A stretch of 64,000 nucleotides of DNA from Actinophytocola xinjiangensis. Lineage in GTDB: Bacteria > Actinomycetota > Actinomycetes > Mycobacteriales > Pseudonocardiaceae. Where the stretch lies: contig NZ_MSIF01000018.1 of the NCBI RefSeq assembly GCF_001921215.1, forward strand, positions 1-64,000. The letters are read 5' to 3'. This document shows positions 1 to 8,400 of this stretch, piece by piece. Within the stretch, counting starts at the first letter, position 1; every line of letters begins with the position of its first letter. Both the position numbers and the translations under genes were made by a program. Under the pieces are notes generated by a model. It was not told the DNA's origin. It saw only the letters and a program-made list of their open reading frames with translations, and made no database searches.

Positions 1-1723
1 CCGCGCCGAGCAGCTCGCGCAGTGCCGCGCGGCCGGCGTCGACGGCCTGCCCGACGGCCAGCCGCACGGCCGATCCGGCGACCACCGCGCTGCGGCTGGC
101 GAAGCTGCCCAGGCCCTGCGGCACGGCGTCGGTGTCGGCGACGGTCACCTCGACACCGGCCAGCTCCACCCCGGCGGCGTCCGCCGCGACCTGCGCGAAC
201 ACCGTCCGGTGGGCCTGGCCGGACGGCCCGGTACCGGTGGCCACGGCCAGCGTGCCCGTGGGGGTGAGCCGCACCCGCGCGGTCTCCGGCTCGGCCGGGC
301 CTCGGGCGGTCGCCTCCATGTAGACGCCGACACCGAAGCCGACGCGCTCGTGTGGCAGCGCCGCGCGCTTGAGGTCGGCCAGGTCGTCCTCGCCGACCAG
401 GTCCAGGGCGGCGGTGAGCACGCGGGCGTAGTCGCGGCCGTCGTAGACGACGTCCACGCCGTCGCGGTAGGGCACGCCCTGCGGGTGGGGCAGGTCGTCG
501 GGCCCGAGGATGTTGAGCTGGCGCAGTTTGGCGGGTGTGACGCCCAGGCGCCGCGCGGCGTGGTCGAGGCTGCGCTCCAAGGCGAAGGACGCCTCCGGGC
601 GGCCGGCGCCCCGGTACTGGGCGGTGGGCGTCTTGTTGCTGAACACCGCGCGCCCGGTGATCCGCACCGACGGGATCCGGTAGGCGCCGAGCAGGTGCAT
701 GGCGGTGTTCGCCACGACCCCGACCATCCAGAAGTTGTGCACCCCCAGATCGACCAGGAAGTCGTCCTCCCAGGACACGATCCGGCCGTCGCCGTCCACG
801 GTCAGCCGGGTGCGGTGCAGGTTGTCCCTGGCCTGGGTGGCGGCGGTCAGGTTCTCGTAGCGGTCCTCCAGCCACACCACCGGCCGCCCGAGTTCGTGCG
901 CCAGCCAGGGGACGACCACCTCCTCGGCGTAGACCGACGCCTTGGGGCCGAAGCCGCCGCCCACCTCGGGCGCGCGCACCCGCACCCGCTCCGGCTCCCA
1001 GCCGGTGGCCGCGCACAGCAGCTGGCGCAGGATGAACGGCACCTGGGTGGAGCTCCACACCGACAGCCGGCCGTCCTCGGGCTGGGCGAGCACGCCCCGG
1101 CACTCGATGGACAGCCCGGTCTGCCGGGCGATCCGGTACTCCCCCTCGACGACGACCAGGTCCTCGCCACGGGTGACCGGGTCGCCCTTGGCGAGGGTGA
1201 GCGAGACGGCCAGGTTGTCGTCCAGGTCGGCGTGGACCCGGGGCGCGTCCGGGGCGAGCGCGTCGTCGAGGCCGGCGACCGCCGCCCGCTGCTCGTAGTC
1301 GACCGACACGAGCGCGGCGGCGTCCTCCGCGAGGTAGCGGTCGGTGGCCACCACGGCGGCCACCGCCTCGCCGACGTAGCGCACCTCGTCGACCGCCAGG
1401 CACGGGATCTGCCGGGGGTGCGAGATCACCTGGTAGAAGTCGCGGAACCGTTGCGGCGCACGGCTGTTGGCTGGCGGGCGGATCGGCGCGACGTGGCGGG
1501 CCAGTTCGGCGCCGGTGAGCACCCGCACGACGCCTGGCGCGGCCTTGGCCTCGGCGGGGTCCACCGACACGATCCGCGCGGAGGCCAGGCCGCTGCGGAC
1601 GAACGCGACGTGCAACGCGTCCGGCGGCACCAGGTCGGCGACGAACGCGGCGCTGCCGTCCAGCAGCCCGGCCACGTCGACCCGGTCGACGCCCTCGCCG
1701 ACGAACCGCCCGCCGCCGCTCAT
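1..1723 (-). CDS. Xanthine dehydrogenase/aldehyde oxidase-type molybdopterin-binding subunit (C-terminus outside window)
   Basis: About 574 residues are visible, starting MSGGGRFVGEGVDRVDVAGL; the gene runs off the window start. The usual large subunit is about 750-800 residues, so roughly the last quarter, including the catalytic Glu region, is missing. Seen: the N-terminal a/b-hammerhead-like domain (about residues 1-115), then the molybdopterin domain with VGGGFGPKAS and the QYRGAGRPEA stretch typical of hydroxylases. There is no CODH-type CSFR loop. Family role: hydroxylation of an aromatic N-heterocycle or aldehyde with water, together with an FAD subunit and a 2Fe-2S subunit, which must lie further left or elsewhere. 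The ATG overlaps the stop of the upstream GntR gene by four bases (ATGA), so the two are translationally coupled. The substrate cannot be told; the amidase and transporters nearby suggest catabolism of an N-containing compound. Confidence 0.88.
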   Translation of the reverse strand, partial: MSGGGRFVGEGVDRVDVAGLLDGSAAFVADLVPPDALHVAFVRSGLASARIVSVDPAEAKAAPGVVRVLTGAELARHVAPIRPPANSRAPQRFRDFYQVISHPRQIPCLAVDEVRYVGEAVAAVVATDRYLAEDAAALVSVDYEQRAAVAGLDDALAPDAPRVHADLDDNLAVSLTLAKGDPVTRGEDLVVVEGEYRIARQTGLSIECRGVLAQPEDGRLSVWSSTQVPFILRQLLCAATGWEPERVRVRAPEVGGGFGPKASVYAEEVVVPWLAHELGRPVVWLEDRYENLTAATQARDNLHRTRLTVDGDGRIVSWEDDFLVDLGVHNFWMVGVVANTAMHLLGAYRIPSVRITGRAVFSNKTPTAQYRGAGRPEASFALERSLDHAARRLGVTPAKLRQLNILGPDDLPHPQGVPYRDGVDVVYDGRDYARVLTAALDLVGEDDLADLKRAALPHERVGFGVGVYMEATARGPAEPETARVRLTPTGTLAVATGTGPSGQAHRTVFAQVAADAAGVELAGVEVTVADTDAVPQGLGSFASRSAVVAGSAVRLAVGQAVDAGRAALRELLGA

Positions 1724-2433
1724 GCCGGTGCTCTTCCCGGTACCCGCCCGGGCGAGAGCCAGTACTCGCCGGCGGTCTCGGCCCGTTCGGCCAGTCGCAT
1801 CACCCGGCGCAGGGCGTCCAGCACGTGCAGGCGCATGGCCTCGGTGGCCGCCTCGCCGTCGCCGTCGGCGACCGCGTCGGCGACGGTCACGTGCTGGCCG
1901 GCGGAGATCGAGAGCTGGCCGGGCTGGCTGAGGTTGCGGAAGCGCAGCAGGCGAACCCGGCCGTCGATCACCGACAGGGTTTCGGCCAGCGGCGCGGACT
2001 CGGCCATGTCGAGCAGGATCGCCCGGCGCTCCTCCAGGCAGCCGATGTACTTCTCGACGTCGTCGGTGTGCGCGATCTCGACCAGTTCCTGGACCTTCTC
2101 CCGGTAGGCGGTGCGCCGGGCGGGGGTGGCGCGTTCGGCCGCCCAGCCGGCCATCAGGGGTTCGATGGCGACCTTGATCCGGTAGATGTCCTTGGCCTCG
2201 GCGGGGGTCACCCGCCGGACGAACGCGCCGACGCGGGGGCTGACGGTGACCAGCCCTTCCCCGGCCAGTTGCCAGAGGGCGTCGCGGATCGGGGTGCGGC
2301 TGACGCCCAGCTGCTCGGACAACGCGCCGATGGACAGTTTTCCGTCCTCGTCGAGGTCACCGGAGTGGATGATGGCGCGAATGTGTTTCACCGCGAACTC
2401 CTTCGCGGACAGCAGCTCACTGTGGCTCTCCAT
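1720..2433 (-). CDS. GntR-family (FadR subfamily) transcriptional regulator
   Basis: 237 residues. An N-terminal winged helix (about 10-75) carries the GntR signature LGVSRTPIRDAL. A C-terminal all-helical FCD ligand domain follows (about 85-220) with acidic and His residues (HVTVADAVADGD, RLHVLDALRR) of the kind that bind a metal and a carboxylate ligand in FadR-type proteins. It is the first gene of a coupled pair with the molybdopterin hydroxylase (4-base overlap), so it probably controls that gene and the adjacent transport genes in response to the substrate or an early product. An ACATGTTAG-like site lies about 11 bases upstream of its start and may be an autoregulatory operator. The effector is unknown. 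Confidence 0.9.
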   Translation of the reverse strand: MESHSELLSAKEFAVKHIRAIIHSGDLDEDGKLSIGALSEQLGVSRTPIRDALWQLAGEGLVTVSPRVGAFVRRVTPAEAKDIYRIKVAIEPLMAGWAAERATPARRTAYREKVQELVEIAHTDDVEKYIGCLEERRAILLDMAESAPLAETLSVIDGRVRLLRFRNLSQPGQLSISAGQHVTVADAVADGDGEAATEAMRLHVLDALRRVMRLAERAETAGEYWLSPGRVPGRAPA

Positions 2434-2443
2434 CCACCCAACC

Positions 2444-2455
2444 TAACATGTGATA
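2444..2455. promoter_or_regulatory. Possible GntR operator upstream of the regulator gene
   Basis: TAACATGTGATA; read in the direction of the gene it is TATCACATGTTA. Similar sequences occur at three other promoters of this island: near the amidase start (4369-4383) and twice between the divergent binding-protein genes (8275 and 8332). The position just upstream of the regulator start would suit autoregulation. It may instead simply be part of the -10 region. Confidence 0.35.
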
Positions 2456-2504
2456 TTTCAGCGATCATGACCGTGCGCGTCCGGGCCGACCGGCCGCCGG
2501 GAGG

Positions 2505-3344
2505 TCAGTCGACGCTTCCCGACCAGAAGGTCAGCCGGCTCTCCAGCCACGCGACGCCCCGGGTCAGCAGCACGGCGATCACCGCGATCACGCCGATCGC
2601 GGCCATGGCGTGGTCCATCTGGAAGTTGGACGTCTCGGCCTGCACCACGTAGCCCAGCCCCTCGGTCCCCATGAACAGCTCGGCCACGATCGCACCGACC
2701 AGCGACCGGGCGACCGCCTGGCGGAACCCGGCGAGGATGTAGGGCATCGTCCCGGGCAGCGACACCGACCACAGCGTCTTGAGCCGCGACGAGCAGAACA
2801 CCCGCGAGACCTGGAGGTAGTTGGCGTCGAGGTTGCGCGCCCCGGCGACCACGTTGATCAGCAGCGGGAAGACCGCCGCCCACACCACGATCACCAGCCG
2901 GGCGGTGTCGTCGATGCCGAACCAGAAGATGATGATCGGCAGGAACACCACGAACGGCACCGAGTACATGATGCTGATCAGCGGTTCGGCCAGGCCGTGC
3001 AGGACCGAGCTGCGGCCGATCACCAGCCCCAGCGGCACCCCGATGACGATGGAGATGAGGATCCCCAGCCCGACCGACGTCAGCGTCGAGAAGGTCGGCT
3101 CCCACAGCATGCCGGACTCGGCGAGGTAGCCGATGCCCTCGATCGCGCCGAGCGGGGAGCTGGCGAACTTGTCGTCGACGACCCCGACCCAGACCAGGGT
3201 CTGCCAGCTGGACAACACGATCAGCCCGCCGATCAGGCCGAGCAACAGGCTCTTGTGGCGGGCGAAGAAGGTCGGCCGGCGGTCCAGCTCGGTGAGCGGC
3301 CGACTCTCGATGACGGGCGCGCCGCGCTCCACGGTGTCGGTCAC
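2505..3344 (-). CDS. ABC transporter permease, SsuC/TauC-like
   Basis: 279 residues with about six membrane helices and the BPD_transp_1 fold. The EAA-type coupling loop is visible near residues 200-225 (LPGTMPYILAGFRQAVARSL). Family members import sulfonates, nitrate, taurine, thiamine precursors or aromatic acids. The start overlaps the ATPase stop by four bases, so the two genes are coupled. The solute-binding partner is probably the NMT1-like protein at 7328-8224, the only binding protein of that type in the window. The substrate is not known; neighbouring catabolic genes suggest an aromatic or heterocyclic amide. Confidence 0.9.
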   Translation of the reverse strand: MTDTVERGAPVIESRPLTELDRRPTFFARHKSLLLGLIGGLIVLSSWQTLVWVGVVDDKFASSPLGAIEGIGYLAESGMLWEPTFSTLTSVGLGILISIVIGVPLGLVIGRSSVLHGLAEPLISIMYSVPFVVFLPIIIFWFGIDDTARLVIVVWAAVFPLLINVVAGARNLDANYLQVSRVFCSSRLKTLWSVSLPGTMPYILAGFRQAVARSLVGAIVAELFMGTEGLGYVVQAETSNFQMDHAMAAIGVIAVIAVLLTRGVAWLESRLTFWSGSVD

Positions 3345-4162
3345 GACTCCACCTCCTGACGCAGGCCGGACTGCCGCATCACCAGGTCGAGCAGGTACTC
3401 GGTCTGGTCCATGAACTCCGGGGACCGCTTGACGTCACGGTTCCTCGGCCTCGGCAGGTCGATGGGGACCGACTCGACGAGACGGCCTGGCGAGGCGGAG
3501 AACACCAGCACCCGGTCGGCCAGGAACACCGCCTCCGGCACGTCGTGGGTGATGAACAGGGCGGTCTTGCCGGCGCCGGCCTCGTCGGCCTGCCAGATCC
3601 TGGTCAGCTCCTCCTGCATGACCTCGCGGGTCTGGGCGTCCAGGGCGGCGAACGGCTCGTCGAGCAGGAGCAGGTCGGGGTCGGTGGCCAGCGCGCGGGC
3701 CAGGTTGACCCGCTGGCTCATGCCGCCGGAGAGCTCCCGGGGGTACTTGCCCTCCTTGCCGGCCAGGCCGACCAGCTCGATCAGGTCGGCCACCCGCTGA
3801 CGGCCGGCCGCGTCCAGCCGGCGCTGGGCCTCCAGCCCGTAGGCGATGTTGGCCGCGACCGTGCGCCACGGGAACAGCGACGCCTGCTGGAAGACCAGCG
3901 ACCGGTCCTCGGCCGGGCCGGTGATCGGCGCGCCGTTGAGCTCCAGCGTGCCGTGGGCGATCGGCAGCAACCCGGCCACGGCCGAGAGGAAGGTCGTCTT
4001 CCCGCAACCGCTCGGGCCAACGATCGCGATGAACTCGTTCTCGTGGATCTGGAACCCGAGATCCTGCACCGCCGCGAAGAACGAGCCGCTGCGACGGTCG
4101 CGGTACCCGATGCACACGTCACTGACGTCGAGCTTGACCGGCCGTCCCGTGGCGTCGTCCAC
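3341..4162 (-). CDS. ABC transporter ATP-binding protein, SsuB/TauB-like
   Basis: 273 residues from a GTG at 4162. That start is chosen because AAGGA lies eight to nine bases upstream and the ABC domain begins soon after it. An ATG at 4225 would add an unconserved low-complexity extension. Seen: Walker A GPSGCGKTTF, Q-loop VFQQASLFPW, signature LSGGMSQRVN, Walker B LLLLDEPF and H-loop ITHDVPEA. It powers the SsuC-like permease encoded directly downstream. The promoter region is shared with the divergent amidase and contains two TGTCGACA palindromes. Confidence 0.9.
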   Translation of the reverse strand: MDDATGRPVKLDVSDVCIGYRDRRSGSFFAAVQDLGFQIHENEFIAIVGPSGCGKTTFLSAVAGLLPIAHGTLELNGAPITGPAEDRSLVFQQASLFPWRTVAANIAYGLEAQRRLDAAGRQRVADLIELVGLAGKEGKYPRELSGGMSQRVNLARALATDPDLLLLDEPFAALDAQTREVMQEELTRIWQADEAGAGKTALFITHDVPEAVFLADRVLVFSASPGRLVESVPIDLPRPRNRDVKRSPEFMDQTEYLLDLVMRQSGLRQEVES

Positions 4163-4285
4163 TGATCCAGTTCCTTCATCGGCACCGGCCGCGCCGCGGC
4201 CGCGCGATCCCACTGCAGACCTCAACGTTGAGCTCCATCCTTCGTCGGATTGCTCTTGTCAGCCGATCCAGAGAATCGGCTCTAC

Positions 4286-4356
4286 TGTCGACACTTTTGG
4301 GTGGCCGTCAGTGAAACATCAGGATCCGTCGTTGTCTACCACAGACAGTGTCGACA
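4286..4356. promoter_or_regulatory. Pair of TGTCGACA palindromes between the divergent ABC and amidase genes
   Basis: The eight-base palindrome TGTCGACA occurs at 4286-4293 and again at 4349-4356, 63 bases apart (about six helical turns). Both lie in the divergent intergenic region, with partly similar flanks. Two equal half-turn-phased palindromes between divergent genes suggest a regulator-binding pair. The protein that binds is not known. Confidence 0.4.
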
Positions 4357-4369
4357 ACTGGTTCGATTC

Positions 4370-4388
4370 TAATATGTAATGTATCAGT
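4370..4388 (+). promoter_or_regulatory. Probable -10 element of the amidase, giving a nearly leaderless mRNA
   Basis: TAATAT at 4370-4375 lies only 13 bases upstream of the amidase ATG, and no GGAGG-like ribosome site is present between them. Transcription would begin about seven bases or fewer before the start codon, so the message is probably leaderless or nearly so. The same segment read on the other strand contains ACATATTAG, similar to the putative regulator sites at 2444, 8275 and 8332. Confidence 0.4.
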
Positions 4389-5732
4389 ATGAGCGTCCTG
4401 TCACCCCCAGCGCCGACGTCGTTCCAGACCGCGACCGCCCTGTTCACCACCGGTGCCGACACCCCCAGGGAGTTCCTCGAACGGGCCCTGGAACGGCTCG
4501 CCGAGACCGAACCCCGGCTGCGTGCCTTCGCCGCGCTGGACCTGCCCCGGGCCAGGATGGCGGCCGACGCCGCCACCGCGCGCTGGCGCGCCGGCCACCC
4601 CAGGTCCCCGGTCGACGGCATGCCGGTCGGCCTCAAGGACGTCATCGACGTGGCCGGCCTGCCCACCGGCGCCGGCTCACCGGCGCTGGAGGGCTTCCGC
4701 CCGTGGCACGACTCGGCCGCCGCGCACGCGCTGCGCCTGGCCGGCGCGGCGATCGTGGGCAAGACGACCACCACCGAGCTGGCCCTGACCTATCCCCCCG
4801 ACACCCGCAACCCGCACGACCCGGCCCGCACCCCCGGCGGTTCCAGCTCCGGCTCGGCCGCCGCCGTCGGCGCCGGGATCCTGCCGGCGGCCCTGGGCAC
4901 CCAGGCCATCGGCTCGGTCCTGCGCCCGGCGAGCTTCTGCGGCACGTACGGCTTCAAGCCGACCTTCGGCGCGCTCAACCGGGGCGGCACCCGGGACTTC
5001 CACAGCCAGAGCTGTCTGGGGGTGCTCGCCGCGAGCCTGGCCGACGTGTGGGCCACGGCGGGCGCCATCGCCACCCGCGCCGGCGGCGACCCCGGACACC
5101 GTGCCCTGCGCACCGGCGAGTTCCCCGCGCCGGCGGCCCCGCGCGCGGTGGCGTTGCTGGAGACCGAGGGCTGGCCGGCGGTGACCACCGAGGCCGGTGC
5201 CGCCCTGGACCAGTTCCTGTCCCGCACCGGTGTCCGCGTGCTGACCCGGCACAACCACCCGGCCCTGGCCGCTCTGGAGACGCTGCTCGCCGGCGCCCTG
5301 GACCGGGCCCGCCAGATCATCAACCACGAGTCCCGCTGGCTGGTCGACGCCCTCGCCGACCGCGACCCCCACGGCCTGAGCCCCACCCTGCTCGACCGCG
5401 TGGACCGGATCCGCTCCCTCACCGACGACGACTACGCCGCCCTGCTCGACTGGCGCACCAGCCTGCGCGCCGCCTACGAGCAGGTCCTCCGCGACGCCGA
5501 CGTCGCGGTCACCCTCAGCGCCCCCGGCCCCGCCCCCGTCGGCCTGTCCACCACCGGCGACGCCGCGCTGACCGTGCCCGCCTCCCTGCTGGCCGTCCCG
5601 GCCCTGTCCCTGCCGGTGTTCACCGTGGACGGTCTCCCCCTCGGCCTGCAACTCCTGGGCACGCCCCACCGCGACCCCCACCTGGTCGCCATCGCCTCCT
5701 GGGCCGAGGAGGTGACTCGGCCCAACGCGTAG
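4389..5732 (+). CDS. Amidase-signature family hydrolase
   Basis: 447 residues. The Ser-cisSer-Lys triad is visible: the Lys in VGLKDVID, the glycine/serine loop GGSSSGSAAAVGAG, and the nucleophile Ser in AIGSVLRPASFCG, followed by GFKPT. These enzymes hydrolyse amides to the acid and ammonia, or transfer the acyl group. It is divergent from the SsuB-like ATPase and lies in an island with a molybdopterin hydroxylase, so release of nitrogen from an imported aromatic or heterocyclic amide is plausible. The substrate cannot be read from sequence. No signal peptide; cytoplasmic. Confidence 0.88.
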   Translation: MSVLSPPAPTSFQTATALFTTGADTPREFLERALERLAETEPRLRAFAALDLPRARMAADAATARWRAGHPRSPVDGMPVGLKDVIDVAGLPTGAGSPALEGFRPWHDSAAAHALRLAGAAIVGKTTTTELALTYPPDTRNPHDPARTPGGSSSGSAAAVGAGILPAALGTQAIGSVLRPASFCGTYGFKPTFGALNRGGTRDFHSQSCLGVLAASLADVWATAGAIATRAGGDPGHRALRTGEFPAPAAPRAVALLETEGWPAVTTEAGAALDQFLSRTGVRVLTRHNHPALAALETLLAGALDRARQIINHESRWLVDALADRDPHGLSPTLLDRVDRIRSLTDDDYAALLDWRTSLRAAYEQVLRDADVAVTLSAPGPAPVGLSTTGDAALTVPASLLAVPALSLPVFTVDGLPLGLQLLGTPHRDPHLVAIASWAEEVTRPNA

Positions 5733-5786
5733 CCGCGCCCCGGCGCCAGCGACCCGGCCGGTCGTGTCGACACCGGCGCCGGGCCA

Positions 5787-7268
5787 CTACCGTGCGGACG
5801 CCGGGGACGGCGCGGTCGTGGAGCGGGTCGCACGCCGGGACCTGGTCCGGCGACGCAGGTCGGCCAACGCCACCGCCAGGGCGGCGAGCAGGAACAGGCA
5901 CGCGACCACGGTCGCCAGGTCGAGGGCGTCGCGGTGCAGGCCGGCGGGGGCGTCGGTCAGGGTGTGCCCGGTGGCGTAGACGGTCGAGTAGTAGGCCATC
6001 GACGCGCACGCCACCCCGACGCTGTTGCTGATCCGCTGGCCGAGCTGACCGATCGCGCTGGCCGCGCTGCCCTGCGCCGGCGGCACGTCCATCAGCATCA
6101 TCGAGTGGTTGGGCGAGACGACCAGGCCGCCGCCGAGGCCATAACCCAGTTGCAGCAACGGGATCAGCGTCAGCACGGCCGGGGTCGGCAGCGCGGTGTG
6201 CAGCAGCACCACCGTCGCGAGCGTGCTGGCCAGCACCAGCAGCATGCCGGTCGCGGTCAGTACCCGACCGAGGCGGCGGACGTACCGGCCGCCCAGCCAC
6301 GCGCCCAGCACCGAGGTCGCCGAGGACGGCAGCAGCACGACCCCCGCCAGGAACGGGCTGATCTCCCTGGCCTCCTGCAGGTACACGGTCAGCGCGAGCG
6401 CGATGCCCGGCCCGGCGGCGAACCAGGTCAGCGACACCAGGACACCGTTGCGGAACGAGCCGACGCGCAGCAGGCCGGGGTCGATCACCCCGGAGCGCCC
6501 GGCCGCCGCACGCCGCCGCGAGCGCACCACGAACAGTGCCGCCAGCCCGGCCGCCGGGACCAGCGCCAGCCAGCGGGCGTCGAGATCGTCGGGCCGGCCG
6601 GTGGTGAACACCAACGGTGTCAGCAGCGCCACCAGGGCCAGGCTGCCCAGTGCCAGGCCGAGCACGTCGATGTCCGGCCAGCGACGCTCGCCGGGGTCGG
6701 GCAGGCTGGCCAGCAGGGCGTGCGCGGCGACCAGGACCGCCACCCCGACCGGCACGTTCAGCACGAACACCCCGCGCCAGCCCAGCGGTGTGGAAACCAG
6801 CAGCCCGCCGGCGCTGGGGCCCAGCGCGGTCGCCAGGCTCACGCACATGCCGTACACGCCGAACGCCCGTCCCCGTTCGGCCGGCGCGAACAGTTGCTGG
6901 ACGATGCCCATCAGCTGGGGCATCAGCAGTCCGGCGGCGACCCCGAGCACGGCCCGCCCGGCGATCACCGACCCGGCGCCGGGCGCGACCGCGCACAGCA
7001 CGCTGGCGGCGAGGTAGAGGTACAGGCCGGTGAAGGTGAGCCGCCGGCGGCGGCCGGCGTCGCCGATCCGGCCGGCGGGTACCAGCGTGACCGCGAAGCA
7101 CACCACGTAGGCGGCCTGGATGAGCTGGATGCCGGCCGGTCCGGGGTGCAGCGCGCGTTCGATGGCCGGCACGGCGATGGACACCTTGTGGATGTCGAGC
7201 AGCAGGAAGCCCGCCGTGGTGCCGCACAACAGGAGTACGGCCCGGCGGTTGGCTGGGTGACTGGACAT
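5787..7268 (-). CDS. MFS transporter, DHA2 (EmrB/QacA-like, 14 helices)
   Basis: 493 residues from ATG 7268 (MSSHPANRRAVLLLC). Hydrophobicity and the loop motif GRIGDAGRRR between helices 2 and 3 fit the 14-helix drug:H+ antiporter group, which exports hydrophobic compounds or organic acids. It follows the NMT1-like binding protein by about 60 bases on the same strand and is probably cotranscribed with it. In this context it may export a pathway intermediate or take part in uptake. An open frame extending upstream of 7268 overlaps the binding-protein gene and is not used. Confidence 0.88.
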   Translation of the reverse strand: MSSHPANRRAVLLLCGTTAGFLLLDIHKVSIAVPAIERALHPGPAGIQLIQAAYVVCFAVTLVPAGRIGDAGRRRRLTFTGLYLYLAASVLCAVAPGAGSVIAGRAVLGVAAGLLMPQLMGIVQQLFAPAERGRAFGVYGMCVSLATALGPSAGGLLVSTPLGWRGVFVLNVPVGVAVLVAAHALLASLPDPGERRWPDIDVLGLALGSLALVALLTPLVFTTGRPDDLDARWLALVPAAGLAALFVVRSRRRAAAGRSGVIDPGLLRVGSFRNGVLVSLTWFAAGPGIALALTVYLQEAREISPFLAGVVLLPSSATSVLGAWLGGRYVRRLGRVLTATGMLLVLASTLATVVLLHTALPTPAVLTLIPLLQLGYGLGGGLVVSPNHSMMLMDVPPAQGSAASAIGQLGQRISNSVGVACASMAYYSTVYATGHTLTDAPAGLHRDALDLATVVACLFLLAALAVALADLRRRTRSRRATRSTTAPSPASAR

Positions 7269-7327
7269 GGCGGGGACCTCGGCGGGCGGCGCGACGCCCG
7301 CGCCGCGCCGCCGTTCGCCGGGGTCGC

Positions 7328-8224
7328 TCAGGCCTCCTGGAGGATCCGGGTGGAGTCGACGAGCGTGCCGAACTCGTTGTCGGACTCGATCAGGCCCCAG
7401 CTGGCGACCCAGTCGAGCGTGCGGTTGTACTGGTCCTCGGGGTAGGGGCCGGGGTGGATGTAGCGCAGCCGGCCGAGGGTGAAGTCCTCGGGCACCAGCG
7501 CCTGGACCGGCGCCGCCTGCTCGATGAAGTACTTCAGGTAGGGCCGGATGTCCTCGTGGATCCGGTCGACGCCCCGGGTGACCGCCCGGTTGATCTTCGT
7601 GAAGGTCTCGGCGTCGAGGGTGTCGTTGGCGATCTCCGCGCCGTAGTAGTGCGCCTCGGCCAGGATCCGGAAGCCCTGCTTCTGTGCGACGGTGATCCAC
7701 GGCTCCATCACCGCGACCGCGTCGATGTCCTTGTCGCGCAACGCTTCCAGACGTTCCTTGCCCTTGATGCCGACCAGCTTGATGTCCGCGCGCGGCAGGA
7801 AGCCCTCCAGCGTCTGCAGCACGAGGTAGTGCGAGCCGTGGTGGAAGTTGACGCCCACGCGGACGCCGGCCAGGTCGCCGGGGACGTGGTAGGGCGAGTC
7901 GGGGCGGACGATGATCGCCTGGCTGGCGACGGCGGCCCGGCGGGCGACGACCTTCCCGTTGACCTGGCTGTCCTGCGAGCGCCGCAGCTGGCCCCACTCG
8001 CAGGCGTTGTACAGCTGGGACGCGCCGGCCTCGAAGAGCTTGAAGCTGCTGAACGAGGACACCCGGCGCGGGTCCTCGATGAACCGCAGTCCGGTCTCCT
8101 CGGCCGGCCGGTGGCGGATGAGCTCGACGTCGAGCCCCTCGTCGGTGAAGTAGCCCTCTTCCTCCGCCACGTAGTAGGGCAGGTAGAAGACGGCGCTGGT
8201 GGCCTCGATCTTGATCTTTGACAT
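7328..8224 (-). CDS. NMT1/THI5-like ABC substrate-binding protein lacking a signal peptide
   Basis: 298 residues resembling the periplasmic type-II binding fold of SsuA/NMT1/THI5 proteins, with FYLPYYVAEEEGYFTDEG at the N-terminus, VGVNFHHGSHYL in the middle and a long helical C-terminus. It begins MSKIKIEATSAVFY directly at the fold: there is no Sec, Tat or lipobox leader, and no in-frame upstream start. A GAGGG ribosome site lies seven bases before ATG 8224. The CCCFC motif of the yeast THI5 HMP-P synthase is absent. It may serve the SsuBC-like permease by an unusual export route, or be a cytoplasmic ligand-binding protein or enzyme. The MFS gene follows. Confidence 0.75.
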   Translation of the reverse strand: MSKIKIEATSAVFYLPYYVAEEEGYFTDEGLDVELIRHRPAEETGLRFIEDPRRVSSFSSFKLFEAGASQLYNACEWGQLRRSQDSQVNGKVVARRAAVASQAIIVRPDSPYHVPGDLAGVRVGVNFHHGSHYLVLQTLEGFLPRADIKLVGIKGKERLEALRDKDIDAVAVMEPWITVAQKQGFRILAEAHYYGAEIANDTLDAETFTKINRAVTRGVDRIHEDIRPYLKYFIEQAAPVQALVPEDFTLGRLRYIHPGPYPEDQYNRTLDWVASWGLIESDNEFGTLVDSTRILQEA

Positions 8225-8274
8225 GCGGGGTCCCTCGGGCCGGCTGTTAGAAGTTGTACGTAGAGGTACGCGTT

Positions 8275-8339
8275 CACATTAGATTTTCGAGCCGGATCCT
8301 CGTAGAAGTTTCACATGGCGGGACGTTATCCCACATTAG
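8275..8339. promoter_or_regulatory. Two CACATTAG direct repeats in the divergent promoter region
   Basis: CACATTAG occurs at 8275-8282 and 8332-8339, each followed by a T-rich stretch (ATTTT, CTTTC), 57 bases apart. They lie between the divergent NMT1-like gene and the Opp-type operon. Related ACAT(A/G)TTAG sequences lie by the GntR regulator and the amidase, so these are candidate operators for that regulator. They could also be unrelated promoter elements. Confidence 0.35.
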
Positions 8340-8400
8340 CTTTCGCGGCCTTACCGTCGTCAGCGCCCCTGCGGGTCCGAGACGAGAGTGAGTCCTGACG

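Noticed and set aside
209-2107. Long plus-strand open frame over the hydroxylase and GntR genes
   Set aside because: A GC-skew shadow. The minus strand shows the real proteins with conserved motifs.
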